From a virus: a DNA stretch of 44,297 nucleotides. Shown here one piece after another: positions 17,207-24,525 of the stretch; the first letter of the stretch is position 1, and each line of letters starts with the position of its first letter. The position numbers and the translations under genes are program-made. The notes below the pieces were generated by a model. It made no database searches and was not told where the DNA came from. It was given only the letters and a program-made list of their open reading frames with translations. Location of the stretch: positions 1 to 44,297 of IMG/VR virus record IMGVR_UViG_3300032116_000408; one strand, given 5' to 3'.

Positions 17207-17544
17207 ATCATTCGAAAATTAAACTAAATACTAGATTTCAGATTTTGACTCCGACTGGATATCAGGATTTTTTTGGAATCAGAAAAGTAAAAAAAGATTG
17301 TTATTATACCATTTTATTGAGTAACGGAAAAATAATAAAATGTTCGGATAATCATTCATTTATTTACAACAACGTCGAGGTTCGATCTCATGATATCAGT
17401 ATTGGATCAAAAATATCAGGAGTTGATGGTATAGAGGTGGTTGTTGTATCAATAGAAAAATTTGAAAACACGATTGATTTGTATGATATAGTAAATGTAT
17501 CAGGTGGTAATATTTTTAATGTAGATGGAATTGTTTCACATAAT
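17203..17544 (+). other. Split intein C-fragment (Int-C, 114 residues) in terL
   Basis: It carries block B (KCSDNHSFIYNN, with the conserved His in DNH), block F (IDLYDIVNVSGGNIF) and block G ending in His-Asn before Cys. With Int-N the total is 149 residues, the size of a complete mini-intein without a built-in endonuclease domain. Confidence 0.9.
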
Positions 17545-18396
17545 TGTGATTTTTCTACTTCTGGTAATCAAGTTGTTAGTGTAGATGTTCTTGAGTTTTA
17601 CAAACAAACATATTTAAAAGATCCTATAGAAAAACGTGGTAACAATCAAGATTTATGGATCTGGGATTATCCAAATTACAGCAAAAACTACATATTGACG
17701 GCGGATTGTGCTAGAGGAGATGGTGGAGATTTTAGTGCATTTCATGTTATTGACATTGAAACAATGGAACAAGTGGCTGAATACAAAGGTCAACTAACCA
17801 CTAAAGATTACGGTAATTTATTAGTCAGTGTAGCTACTGAATATAATAACGCATTGTTAGTTGTAGAAAATAACAACGTAGGATGGGGAACTCTTCAACA
17901 GATTATAGATAGAGACTATCAGAATACGTTTTATAGTGCAACCGATCTTACTATTGTAGATGTAGAAAAGTCTTATAGTAATAAATTACACGCGCAAGAT
18001 AAAAAATTAGTCGCTGGGTTTACAACAACGAGTAAAAATAGACCATTAATAGTGAGTAATTTAGAGTTATTTTTTAGACAAAAACAAGTTATAATCAAAT
18101 CAAAACGGTTATACGAAGAATTGAATGTATTTATTTGGAACGGACCGAAAGCCGAAGCGATGAGAGGTTATAACGACGATTTGGTGATGTCTATTGGTAT
18201 AGGATTATGGGTTCGTGAAACTGCTTTGAGGCTTAGAAACGATCAAATTGCATATAATAAAGCTATGATTTCTAAAATATCCAAAGTAACAAGTCCTGTA
18301 ATATTACCTAGAGAAATTAGCTCTATACCGGATTATCAAAAGACACTTGAATTTTCCGTTAATGATAAAAAAGAAAGTTTAACTTGGTTATTGTAA
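17203..18396 (+). CDS. C-part of split intein plus terminase large subunit C-terminal half (nuclease)
   Basis: The first 114 residues are intein, ending VDGIVSHN. C115 is the +1 nucleophile of the C-extein. The extein (283 residues) is the RNase H-like headful nuclease of gp17-type terminases: ILTADCARGDGGDFSAF with D168, LLVVENNNVGWG with E222, and the YNDDLVMS acidic pair at D325 and D326, which together make a plausible three-metal-ligand set. It starts on the ATGA overlap with the endonuclease and lacks its own Shine-Dalgarno, so translation probably depends on ribosomes finishing the endonuclease gene. Neither half can work alone; protein trans-splicing or non-covalent association is required for packaging. 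Confidence 0.92.
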   Translation: MNHSKIKLNTRFQILTPTGYQDFFGIRKVKKDCYYTILLSNGKIIKCSDNHSFIYNNVEVRSHDISIGSKISGVDGIEVVVVSIEKFENTIDLYDIVNVSGGNIFNVDGIVSHNCDFSTSGNQVVSVDVLEFYKQTYLKDPIEKRGNNQDLWIWDYPNYSKNYILTADCARGDGGDFSAFHVIDIETMEQVAEYKGQLTTKDYGNLLVSVATEYNNALLVVENNNVGWGTLQQIIDRDYQNTFYSATDLTIVDVEKSYSNKLHAQDKKLVAGFTTTSKNRPLIVSNLELFFRQKQVIIKSKRLYEELNVFIWNGPKAEAMRGYNDDLVMSIGIGLWVRETALRLRNDQIAYNKAMISKISKVTSPVILPREISSIPDYQKTLEFSVNDKKESLTWLL

Positions 18397-18405
18397 ATAC
18401 TTATA
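18397..18405 (+). promoter_or_regulatory. ATACTTATA element before portal gene
   Basis: One-base variant of the recurrent nonamer (C at position 4), 14 nt before ATG 18420. The gene for the 38140 tail protein has the same variant at the same 14-nt distance. Confidence 0.4.
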
Positions 18406-18419
18406 TAATAGAATAATAT

Positions 18420-20363
18420 ATGGCTGATCAATCATTTCAGGAATTAAGAAATCGTTCATTGTTTGCACGTTTGAAACGTTTGTTTTCAAACGATGTAATT
18501 GTTAGAAACATTGGCGGTAAAAAGTTAAAGGTAGTTGATACCGATGAAATTCAATATGCCACGGATCGTAATAGTTTAAGAGATCGTTTTAATAGATTAC
18601 GTACTACTTCATATAATCAATATACCAGAGATTTCAATCTATCATATCAAAGCAGTCGTGTAGAACTATTTCGTGACTATGATACGATGGACATGGATCC
18701 AATTCTAGCATCTGCTTTGGATATCTATGCCGATGAATGTACCACGCGAGATGAAATGGGGGAAATTTTACAAATTAAATCCAGTAATGATGAAATTAAA
18801 AACATACTTCATAACTTATTTTATGATATTCTAAATATTGAATTTAATCTATGGAGTTGGACTCGGTGTATGGTTAAATATGGAGATTTTTATCTTCGTT
18901 TACATATTAGTCCGGAATACGGTGTATATATGGTTGAACCGTTAAGCACTTATTATGTCACCCGAGTTGAAAATGCACATTTGCAAAACAAAAATTTTGT
19001 AAAATTTCAAGTTAATCTTCCATATGGCAATAAAATGGAAGATCTTGAAAATTATCAAATTGCACATTTTAGATTATTAAGTGATAGTAACTTCTTGCCA
19101 TACGGTAAGAGTATGTTGGAAGGTGCTCGTCGGGTTTGGAAACAATTGAGTTTGATGGAAGATGCAATGTTAATTCATCGTATCATGCGTGCTCCTGAAA
19201 AACGTATCTTCAAAGTTGATATCGGCAATATTCCTCCAAATGAAGTTGACAATCATATGGAACGAATTATGACTCAGATGAAAAAGGTTCCATATGTAGA
19301 TCAACAAACAGGCGATTACAATTTACGTTTCAATTTACAAAACATGGTTGAAGATTTCTTCTTGCCAGTTCGTGGTAGTGATAGTGGTACAAGCATTGAT
19401 AATTTGCCCGGATTGGAGTGGACAGGTACAGACGATATTGAATATCTTCGCAATAAGATGATGGCCGCACTTAAGATTCCAAAAGCATTTTTAGGATACG
19501 ATGAAAGTTTAAGTGGTAAAGCTACGTTAGCGGCTGAAGATATTCGTTTTGCTAGAACGATTCAACGTATACAGAGAATTATTGTAAGTGAATTAAATAA
19601 GATTGCCTTAATTCATTTATACAGTCAAGGATATCGCGATGAATCACTTGTTGATTTTACGTTAGAGTTGACCAATCCATCTACTATTTTTGAAAAAGAA
19701 AAAATAGATGTTTGGAAGAGTAAAGTTGAAGTATCTAAAGACATGCAAGAAAATAAGTTTTTTAGCAAAAAGTGGATTTATGAAAACGTGTTTGGTTTAA
19801 GTGATCAAAACATGATAGAGTTACAAAAACAATTAGTCGATGATGCTAAAGGTACTTATAGATTTAAGCAAATTGAAGACGAAGGTAATGATCCGGCGAT
19901 TAAGTTTTTGCAATCAAGTGAAGAAAAAACGGATGGAGAAGGTGGAGGAGATGAACCTCCCTCTGACAGTGGATTACCCACAGGAGATTCCGATATAAAT
20001 TCAGAACTATCAGGTAATAAAAAAGAAGAACCCCAAAAAGAACCAACTAAAGAACCATCTAAAGAACCATCTAAAGAACCAACTGGAGCTGCGGGGTCAA
20101 CTCCTCCAAAATTGTCCGAAAGAGATCAAAGTGGTAGAAAAGATGCTCGTAAATATCGGTTTGGAGAGGATCCCTTGGGTACGCTAGAAAATAACAGACG
20201 AAGTGATCTATCAGTAACACACAAATATAAAAACAAATCTCCATTATCATTGGAATCGTTGTCAGGACTTAATGATATGTTAAATACAGTTGATCAAGAA
20301 AAACAAATTTTAAGAGAGGGAAACGAAAAATCCTTTATGGATGAAAGAAATATAAAAGAATAA
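18420..20363 (+). CDS. Portal vertex protein (gp20-like)
   Basis: Dodecameric portal through which DNA is packaged by the terminase and to which the neck attaches. Recognised by the gp20-family core: FRDYDTMDMDPILASALDIYADE, split here as the family's Y-x-x-M-x-x-D region, then VYMVEPLSTYY, LPYGKSMLEGARRVWKQL, EDAMLIHRIMRAPEKRIF, and the conserved GSDSGTSIDNLPG followed by ALKIPKAFLGYDESLSGKAT. At 647 residues it is longer than T4 gp20 (about 520). The extra length is a hydrophilic C-terminal tail after residue 490, with a KEP[ST] repeat and a Gly/Glu-rich stretch. It follows terL by 23 nt. Confidence 0.95.
   Translation: MADQSFQELRNRSLFARLKRLFSNDVIVRNIGGKKLKVVDTDEIQYATDRNSLRDRFNRLRTTSYNQYTRDFNLSYQSSRVELFRDYDTMDMDPILASALDIYADECTTRDEMGEILQIKSSNDEIKNILHNLFYDILNIEFNLWSWTRCMVKYGDFYLRLHISPEYGVYMVEPLSTYYVTRVENAHLQNKNFVKFQVNLPYGNKMEDLENYQIAHFRLLSDSNFLPYGKSMLEGARRVWKQLSLMEDAMLIHRIMRAPEKRIFKVDIGNIPPNEVDNHMERIMTQMKKVPYVDQQTGDYNLRFNLQNMVEDFFLPVRGSDSGTSIDNLPGLEWTGTDDIEYLRNKMMAALKIPKAFLGYDESLSGKATLAAEDIRFARTIQRIQRIIVSELNKIALIHLYSQGYRDESLVDFTLELTNPSTIFEKEKIDVWKSKVEVSKDMQENKFFSKKWIYENVFGLSDQNMIELQKQLVDDAKGTYRFKQIEDEGNDPAIKFLQSSEEKTDGEGGGDEPPSDSGLPTGDSDINSELSGNKKEEPQKEPTKEPSKEPSKEPTGAAGSTPPKLSERDQSGRKDARKYRFGEDPLGTLENNRRSDLSVTHKYKNKSPLSLESLSGLNDMLNTVDQEKQILREGNEKSFMDERNIKE
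20037..20084 (+). repeat. 12-nt tandem repeat in portal C-terminal tail
   Basis: Four in-frame units of AAAGAACCA plus ACT or TCT, encoding KEPT, KEPS, KEPS, KEPT. Copy number could vary by slippage without changing frame. Confidence 0.85.
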
Positions 20364-20395
20364 ATACAAATACTATATATTTAAATAGTTCTTAT

Positions 20396-20404
20396 ATATT
20401 TATA
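20396..20404 (+). promoter_or_regulatory. ATATTTATA element before the 20420 gene
   Basis: Exact nonamer 15 nt before the ATG. Here it runs into TATAAATA (20401-20408) on the same strand, the octamer of T4 late promoters, so the site reads as the motif in both orientations. Confidence 0.45.
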
Positions 20405-20419
20405 AATAATATTAATATT

Positions 20420-21304
20420 ATGCATAAGAAAGCAAAACATTCAAAATTTAAGAATGCTGGAATATTGTTTGAACTTCTTACGCGTCAAATTACTGCAGAT
20501 ATTTTGGCGGGTAGAGATGAATCATTTACTAAAAATTTAATGTTTAAATACTTTCACGAAAGTAAAGAGCTTGGTAAAGAAGCACAGTTATACAATTTTG
20601 TTTTGCATCAAACCAGCAAAGATACCACATCCGCAGATCGTATTTTAAATGTTGTTTTACAAACACGTTCAAAATTAGATGAACGTGAATTGAACAAACA
20701 AAAATATAACGTAATCAAAGAAATAAAAGAAAAGTACAATATTGATGAATTTTTGAAGAACAAGATTCCCAATTATAAATTATACGCTTCTATTTATAAA
20801 CTATTTGAAAATCAAGTAGAATGTGAAGTTAAGTTTGATATAAAAGAGTTAGTCGAGTCCAGAGAATATATCGTTGAAAATTTAACTAAAGAAAAAAAGA
20901 ATAGTGAAGAAAGTTTGGATGTTTATGGAAGTCAGAGTGCAGAAGTAAGATTGTTAGCATATAAATTCTTGATTGAAAATTTTAACACTAAGTATAGTAA
21001 TTTGTTACCTTCACAAAAGAAACTACTTAAAGAATACATTACAAATATTAGTAATTCAAGTAAATTTACTAAATTTGTAAATGAAGAGTATAAAAGAATA
21101 AGCATTTTATTGAAAGAAAATTTACAAACTGTAAATTCCGATGTGGTTAAAATTAAAATAACAGAAGTTGTTAATCAGTTTTCAAATAAAAACGTTGCGG
21201 GTGTGGTAAAAGAAAATCAGTTAACTTCATTGTTGAATGCATACGAATTAGTTGAAGAACTTGAAAAGTTAAAGAATGAAGGTACATCTAAAAAAGAAAA
21301 TTAA
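20420..21304 (+). CDS. Conserved virion-associated protein of unknown function
   Basis: A 294-residue, helical, Lys/Glu-rich protein. The N-terminus (HSKFKNAGILFELLTRQIT) has the look of a conserved segment that I recall from other T4-like marine phages, always near the portal. No catalytic motif is visible. It sits between portal and prohead protease, where T4 has the head-core genes 67 and 68, so a core or head-assembly role is plausible but not shown. Its end overlaps the next gene by 29 nt. Confidence 0.75.
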   Translation: MHKKAKHSKFKNAGILFELLTRQITADILAGRDESFTKNLMFKYFHESKELGKEAQLYNFVLHQTSKDTTSADRILNVVLQTRSKLDERELNKQKYNVIKEIKEKYNIDEFLKNKIPNYKLYASIYKLFENQVECEVKFDIKELVESREYIVENLTKEKKNSEESLDVYGSQSAEVRLLAYKFLIENFNTKYSNLLPSQKKLLKEYITNISNSSKFTKFVNEEYKRISILLKENLQTVNSDVVKIKITEVVNQFSNKNVAGVVKENQLTSLLNAYELVEELEKLKNEGTSKKEN

Positions 21305-22295
21305 AGAACTTTTACATAAGTTAAAAGTTAAAAACGAAGCTAGTATGACTGGTACGGCTCCTGTAGCATCGGGTCCTGTTGCGGTAGGAGGAGATGCTGC
21401 TAGAACGCCATTTGCATTTTCAAAAAGAGGCACTCGTCCTTCAACTTATAATCAATTGGGTTATAAATTAGCAAAAAATATTAAAAAGAGTCCAAATTTT
21501 AAATTAGAAAATCAAGTTTATAGTCAACCTTCATATACAACACCATCTTTTAATATAGAACCAACCAATACATATTTTGACAAGAATGGATTGGTGCAAC
21601 ACAACGATCCCAACATTGATCCAAATTTAATAGGATATAAACAAGGCAATCTGCCTGTAACCGAAGGTTTTAATGGATTGAAATACGAACAAGAAGGACA
21701 AAAACCTTTACAACAAAACGTTAAACAGTCTTTACCAACCAATTCAGTTCAACCACTCAAACAACAATCTGTTACACCACCCACACAATCGGCTGTTCAA
21801 CCGTCGGTTAATATTAAAAATTATGATGTTTTACCAGATTTCACGTCGTTTGATACCAAATTAAAAAGTAGCACAGAATCTTTAAAAAACAATTTACAAA
21901 AAACTATTCAAGATAAAATTTTGGGTAAAAAAATAGTGGTAAGAGCTAGCAAAGGATATAAGCAACCAGAAACAGATTATACAATAAATGTTACAGGTGT
22001 AGCAATAGATTACTACTATGATAGATATGTTATTATTATAATAGGACGTGAAGAAAATAAACAAAAGGTTGCTAAGTTTTTCATTAAACCCGGATTTTCA
22101 ATAAAAATATTAGGCACAGCGGAGCTTAAACCTAAAGATAAATATCAGGTAGCTAAGTCTCAGGCATTGGTAAGTCCACAACAATCGGCTACACCAACAA
22201 ATACGGTGACTTCCGATGAAGAAGAAGCTTCAAAAACACCAGACGAAACTTCTTCTAAGAATCAACAACAATCTCCTACACAAGTAAAAGTATAA
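21276..22295 (+). CDS. Putative head-core or virion protein, unknown function
   Basis: A 339-residue protein. The N-terminus is basic and helical (KKKIKELLHKLKVKNEAS), followed by a Gly/Ala-rich stretch and DAARTPFAFSKRG. A long Gln/Pro/Asn-rich, probably disordered middle leads to one folded beta domain (VTGVAIDYYYDRYVIIIIG, about 235-285) and a Ser/Thr/Gln tail. I prefer ATG 21276, although it overlaps the previous gene, because the basic helix ending in NEAS resembles head-protein leaders. ATG 21345 is the alternative. The stop is 1 nt before the protease ATG, so they are co-translated. No family named. Confidence 0.7.
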   Translation: MKVHLKKKIKELLHKLKVKNEASMTGTAPVASGPVAVGGDAARTPFAFSKRGTRPSTYNQLGYKLAKNIKKSPNFKLENQVYSQPSYTTPSFNIEPTNTYFDKNGLVQHNDPNIDPNLIGYKQGNLPVTEGFNGLKYEQEGQKPLQQNVKQSLPTNSVQPLKQQSVTPPTQSAVQPSVNIKNYDVLPDFTSFDTKLKSSTESLKNNLQKTIQDKILGKKIVVRASKGYKQPETDYTINVTGVAIDYYYDRYVIIIIGREENKQKVAKFFIKPGFSIKILGTAELKPKDKYQVAKSQALVSPQQSATPTNTVTSDEEEASKTPDETSSKNQQQSPTQVKV

Positions 22296-22296
22296 T

Positions 22297-22902
22297 ATGA
22301 AACAAGTATTAATAGACGTATTACCATTTGAGTTTAAAAAATCGTCATTGAATGAATCTTATTCAGATGGAAAAATGGTAGTGACAGGCGTTCTTCAACG
22401 TGCTGATGCAAAAAATCAAAATGGTAGAGTATATCCATCCGAAATTTTAAAAAGAGAATCGGAGAAATACATGGACAATTTCGTAAAACAACGTCGTGCC
22501 ATGGGTGAATTAGACCACCCCGAATCTTCCGTTGTAAATTTGAAAAACGTTAGTCATAATATTATTGACATGGGATGGGACGGTAAAGATTTGATGGGTA
22601 CGGTTGAAATTTTACCAACTCCAAGTGGTAATATTTTGAAAGATCTTCTTAAGGCTGGTATTTTGTTGGGAATTAGTAGCCGGGGACTGGGATCTGTTAA
22701 AAAAGATATGAGAGAAAACGCAGATGTTGTACAAGACGATTTTGATTTAATAGCGTTTGATTTTGTTAGCAATCCAAGTACACAAGGAGCGTTTATGTAT
22801 CCACAAGGAAAAATAAATGAAAGTGTCGATCAATCAAAAACAATTATTAATCCTTATAGTAACGTTGAAAGAATTATCCACAACATTCTATCAGAACTAT
22901 AA
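22297..22902 (+). CDS. Prohead maturation protease (gp21-like)
   Basis: Serine protease that digests the scaffold and trims head proteins in the prohead before DNA packaging. Catalytic His is H74 in MGELDHPESS, the nucleophile is S127 or S128 in LLGISSRGLGSV, and VTGVLQRADAKNQNGRVYP is the typical N-terminal strand region. The fold is that of herpesvirus-type assemblins. At 201 residues it is close to T4 gp21 (about 212). Possible self-cleavage sites of the L/I-x-E type flank the core: SLNE before Ser21 and KINE before Ser176. The gene starts 1 nt after the preceding stop. Confidence 0.93.
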   Translation: MKQVLIDVLPFEFKKSSLNESYSDGKMVVTGVLQRADAKNQNGRVYPSEILKRESEKYMDNFVKQRRAMGELDHPESSVVNLKNVSHNIIDMGWDGKDLMGTVEILPTPSGNILKDLLKAGILLGISSRGLGSVKKDMRENADVVQDDFDLIAFDFVSNPSTQGAFMYPQGKINESVDQSKTIINPYSNVERIIHNILSEL

Positions 22903-22910
22903 TATTTATA
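22902..22910 (+). promoter_or_regulatory. ATATTTATA element before the 22915 gene
   Basis: Exact nonamer whose first base is the last base of the protease stop codon, ending 4 nt before ATG 22915. The 12-nt gap is almost entirely this element. Confidence 0.5.
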
Positions 22911-22914
22911 AAGT

Positions 22915-23340
22915 ATGAAATTAAAACATTTACTAGAAAATTCGACTGAACACGCATATACTCCACTTACCGTATATGAAAAGAAAAATATGGTTGAAAC
23001 TATCAAGGCTTATAATCAATATCGCAAAGGATTAAAAGCTGAGGGAGTATATGCTACCGCTCAAAAAATAATGGAGGCCGTTAACTTGGCCGAACGTTAT
23101 GCTTTAAAAGAATGTGGCGATTGGATGGAAGCTAAGATGGTGGAACGTGACATGAAAGAAATCAAACGTGATGCCGCTAAAATGTACGAAGAAGCACAAA
23201 AAATGAAATCCATTGAAAAACAACTAGAAATGTTGTATGAAGAAGTTGGTCGTCGTTTGGAAAGATATTTTGAAATTGCGGATATCACTCCGACAACCGA
23301 CACTAAGTCTTTAACTGATTCATCGGAATTGAATCAATAA
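22915..23340 (+). CDS. Small helical protein with putative head-protease leader, unknown function
   Basis: A 141-residue, strongly helical protein with the conserved-looking core ALKECGDWMEAKMVERDMKEIKR, split as CGDWMEAKMV and ERDMKEIKRD, ending RRLERYFEIADITP. The first residues MKLKHLLE then N fit the L-x-E pattern of head-protease leaders. It lies directly after the protease, where a head-core or virion protein would be expected. Its last 38 nt overlap the 3' end of a minus-strand gene, and its message probably ends at the hairpin at 23398. Confidence 0.7.
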   Translation: MKLKHLLENSTEHAYTPLTVYEKKNMVETIKAYNQYRKGLKAEGVYATAQKIMEAVNLAERYALKECGDWMEAKMVERDMKEIKRDAAKMYEEAQKMKSIEKQLEMLYEEVGRRLERYFEIADITPTTDTKSLTDSSELNQ

Positions 23341-23776
23341 ATTCAATCATTTTATTAAACGTTTCAAAAACGTATTTTCTATTTGTTTCTAATACATAGC
23401 CTTCGTCAGTTTTATAGACGAAGGCTTTTGTTTTTTCATTTTCCATTTTTATTGATGGAATTTCAATTTCACTAAACATTTTGTATTCATCATCAATACG
23501 AAAATTCATTTCTCCCAACATATCCAATTCTTTAAAATCCCATCCATTTGGGTGGTCAATATCTTCTAGTTTATAAATTTTTACATCTTCTTCAAAATTA
23601 TCATTATTAATAAAATTAATTAGTTTAGGACTTTTATAATTGTTATAATTATTATTCATTGAACGCACGTCGGGATTAGAATAAGGGTTTTCTTCTCCGG
23701 TTCTTTTAATATTTTTATAAGATTCCGTTTTATTATTTATATGTTTATTAAAGTTTGGATTGAAATTGTATGGCAT
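23303..23776 (-). CDS. Unknown minus-strand protein
   Basis: A 157-residue acidic protein, Asn/Tyr-rich at its N-terminus (MPYNFNPNFNKHINNK) and beta-rich after residue 80. The frame is open further upstream to 23860, but ATG 23776 is chosen because it begins 1 nt after the preceding minus-strand gene's stop. No family recognised. Its 3' end overlaps the plus-strand 22915 gene by 38 nt, and a plus-strand terminator hairpin is embedded in its coding sequence. Confidence 0.6.
   Translation of the reverse strand: MPYNFNPNFNKHINNKTESYKNIKRTGEENPYSNPDVRSMNNNYNNYKSPKLINFINNDNFEEDVKIYKLEDIDHPNGWDFKELDMLGEMNFRIDDEYKMFSEIEIPSIKMENEKTKAFVYKTDEGYVLETNRKYVFETFNKMIEFIDSIPMNQLKT
23398..23432 (+). terminator. 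Intrinsic terminator for the portal-protease unit, inside an antisense gene
   Basis: A 10-bp GC-containing stem (AGCCTTCGTC at 23398-23407 with GACGAAGGCT at 23417-23426) and a 9-nt loop are followed by TTTGTTTTTTC. The T-run is on the plus strand only, 58 nt after the 22915 gene stops, so it ends rightward transcription. The same bases encode part of the minus-strand protein. Confidence 0.8.
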
Positions 23777-23777
23777 A

Positions 23778-24371
23778 TTAAATGGATCCGAAAGTTGTGT
23801 TAATTCTATCAATAAAATCAGTAAGAGTTTTTGTTTTTTCAGAAATGTTACGATCATCAAAACTACTACTTAACAAGTCTAATATTTCTTTTTCCGTTTT
23901 GTCAGGAAAAGTTCTTTGAATAAAACAAGCATATTTGTATGTACCATCATTTTTATCAATTAATTTTTTAAATACAAATTTTTTGTTAGTACCATTACTG
24001 CTTACTTCAGTATAAATTTCGTTATTTTGTTTATCTATTTTAAAAGTTGTTTTTCCAAATCCAGAAAATCCAGTTTGTTTACCCTGAAACATTTCATATT
24101 CCTTTTCATCAAACGGTACACCAACTTGTTTTGATAAATGTTGTTTGAAACTTACTCCCTTTACTCTTTTTACTTTACTTAAACTATATTCATTTTCTTT
24201 TATTTGATTTAAAATTTCTTTTAATTTAGTAAAATGTTTAACGCTACTGGGTTTAATGGTACGTGCCATTTTACGAACGTTAGAAGATACATCATTGTTA
24301 TTAACATTACCTTTTTGTATGGCTCTCACCAATTTAAATAGATTTGCTTGTTTTTGACTTTTTGCAGGCAT
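23778..24371 (-). CDS. DUF3008-like protein
   Basis: A 197-residue protein. The first 60 residues match the small DUF3008 family pattern (MPAKSQKQANLFKLVRAIQK, then SSNVRKMARTIKPSSVKHF), found as stand-alone small proteins in many T4-like phages; function unknown. The remaining 137 residues look like a separate domain (GFSGFGKTTFKIDKQNNEIY). First gene of a two-gene minus-strand unit placed between plus-strand head genes. Upstream on its own strand is an ATATTTATT element followed by GATATATG. Confidence 0.7.
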   Translation of the reverse strand: MPAKSQKQANLFKLVRAIQKGNVNNNDVSSNVRKMARTIKPSSVKHFTKLKEILNQIKENEYSLSKVKRVKGVSFKQHLSKQVGVPFDEKEYEMFQGKQTGFSGFGKTTFKIDKQNNEIYTEVSSNGTNKKFVFKKLIDKNDGTYKYACFIQRTFPDKTEKEILDLLSSSFDDRNISEKTKTLTDFIDRINTTFGSI

Positions 24372-24525
24372 ATATCAATAAATATAAACTTTTTTATTAT
24401 ATTTTGATTTTTATTATATATTTATTAATCAAATACATCATTCTTTGATGTGACTTAAATTTATCTTCTTTGGAGTTCTTAATAACTTCACAAACACATA
24501 ACAATAAGAAAGGCAGTAATATAAT
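24372..24525. promoter_or_regulatory. Divergent control region between DUF3008-like gene and scaffold gene
   Basis: 154 nt without a gene. On the minus strand ATATTTATT lies at 24385-24377, about 5 nt before the DUF3008-like ATG. On the plus strand ATATTTATT is at 24418-24426, about 100 nt before the scaffold ATG, followed by a small hairpin (ACATCA/TGATGT at 24434-24450). AAGAAAGG (24506-24513) is a probable ribosome binding site, though its 12-nt spacing is long. Two copies of the element facing outward suggest that both genes are driven from here. Confidence 0.5.

Noticed and set aside
15599-18396. terL as a frameshifted or nonsense pseudogene
   Set aside because: Cys1 and block A at one break, His-Asn-Cys at the other, and exact rejoining of terminase sequence show a split intein rather than decay.
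8604-18396. A gp19-type tail tube gene expected after the sheath
   Set aside because: No small tube-like protein is present between sheath and portal. It must lie elsewhere in the genome.
23327-23348. AT-only hairpin ATTGAAT/ATTCAAT at the end of the 22915 gene
   Set aside because: Too weak as a terminator. The GC-containing hairpin at 23398 explains termination better.
23777-23860. Longer N-terminus (84 nt) for the minus-strand gene ending at 23303
   Set aside because: This stretch lies inside the DUF3008-like coding sequence in another frame. ATG 23776 starts right after that gene's stop.
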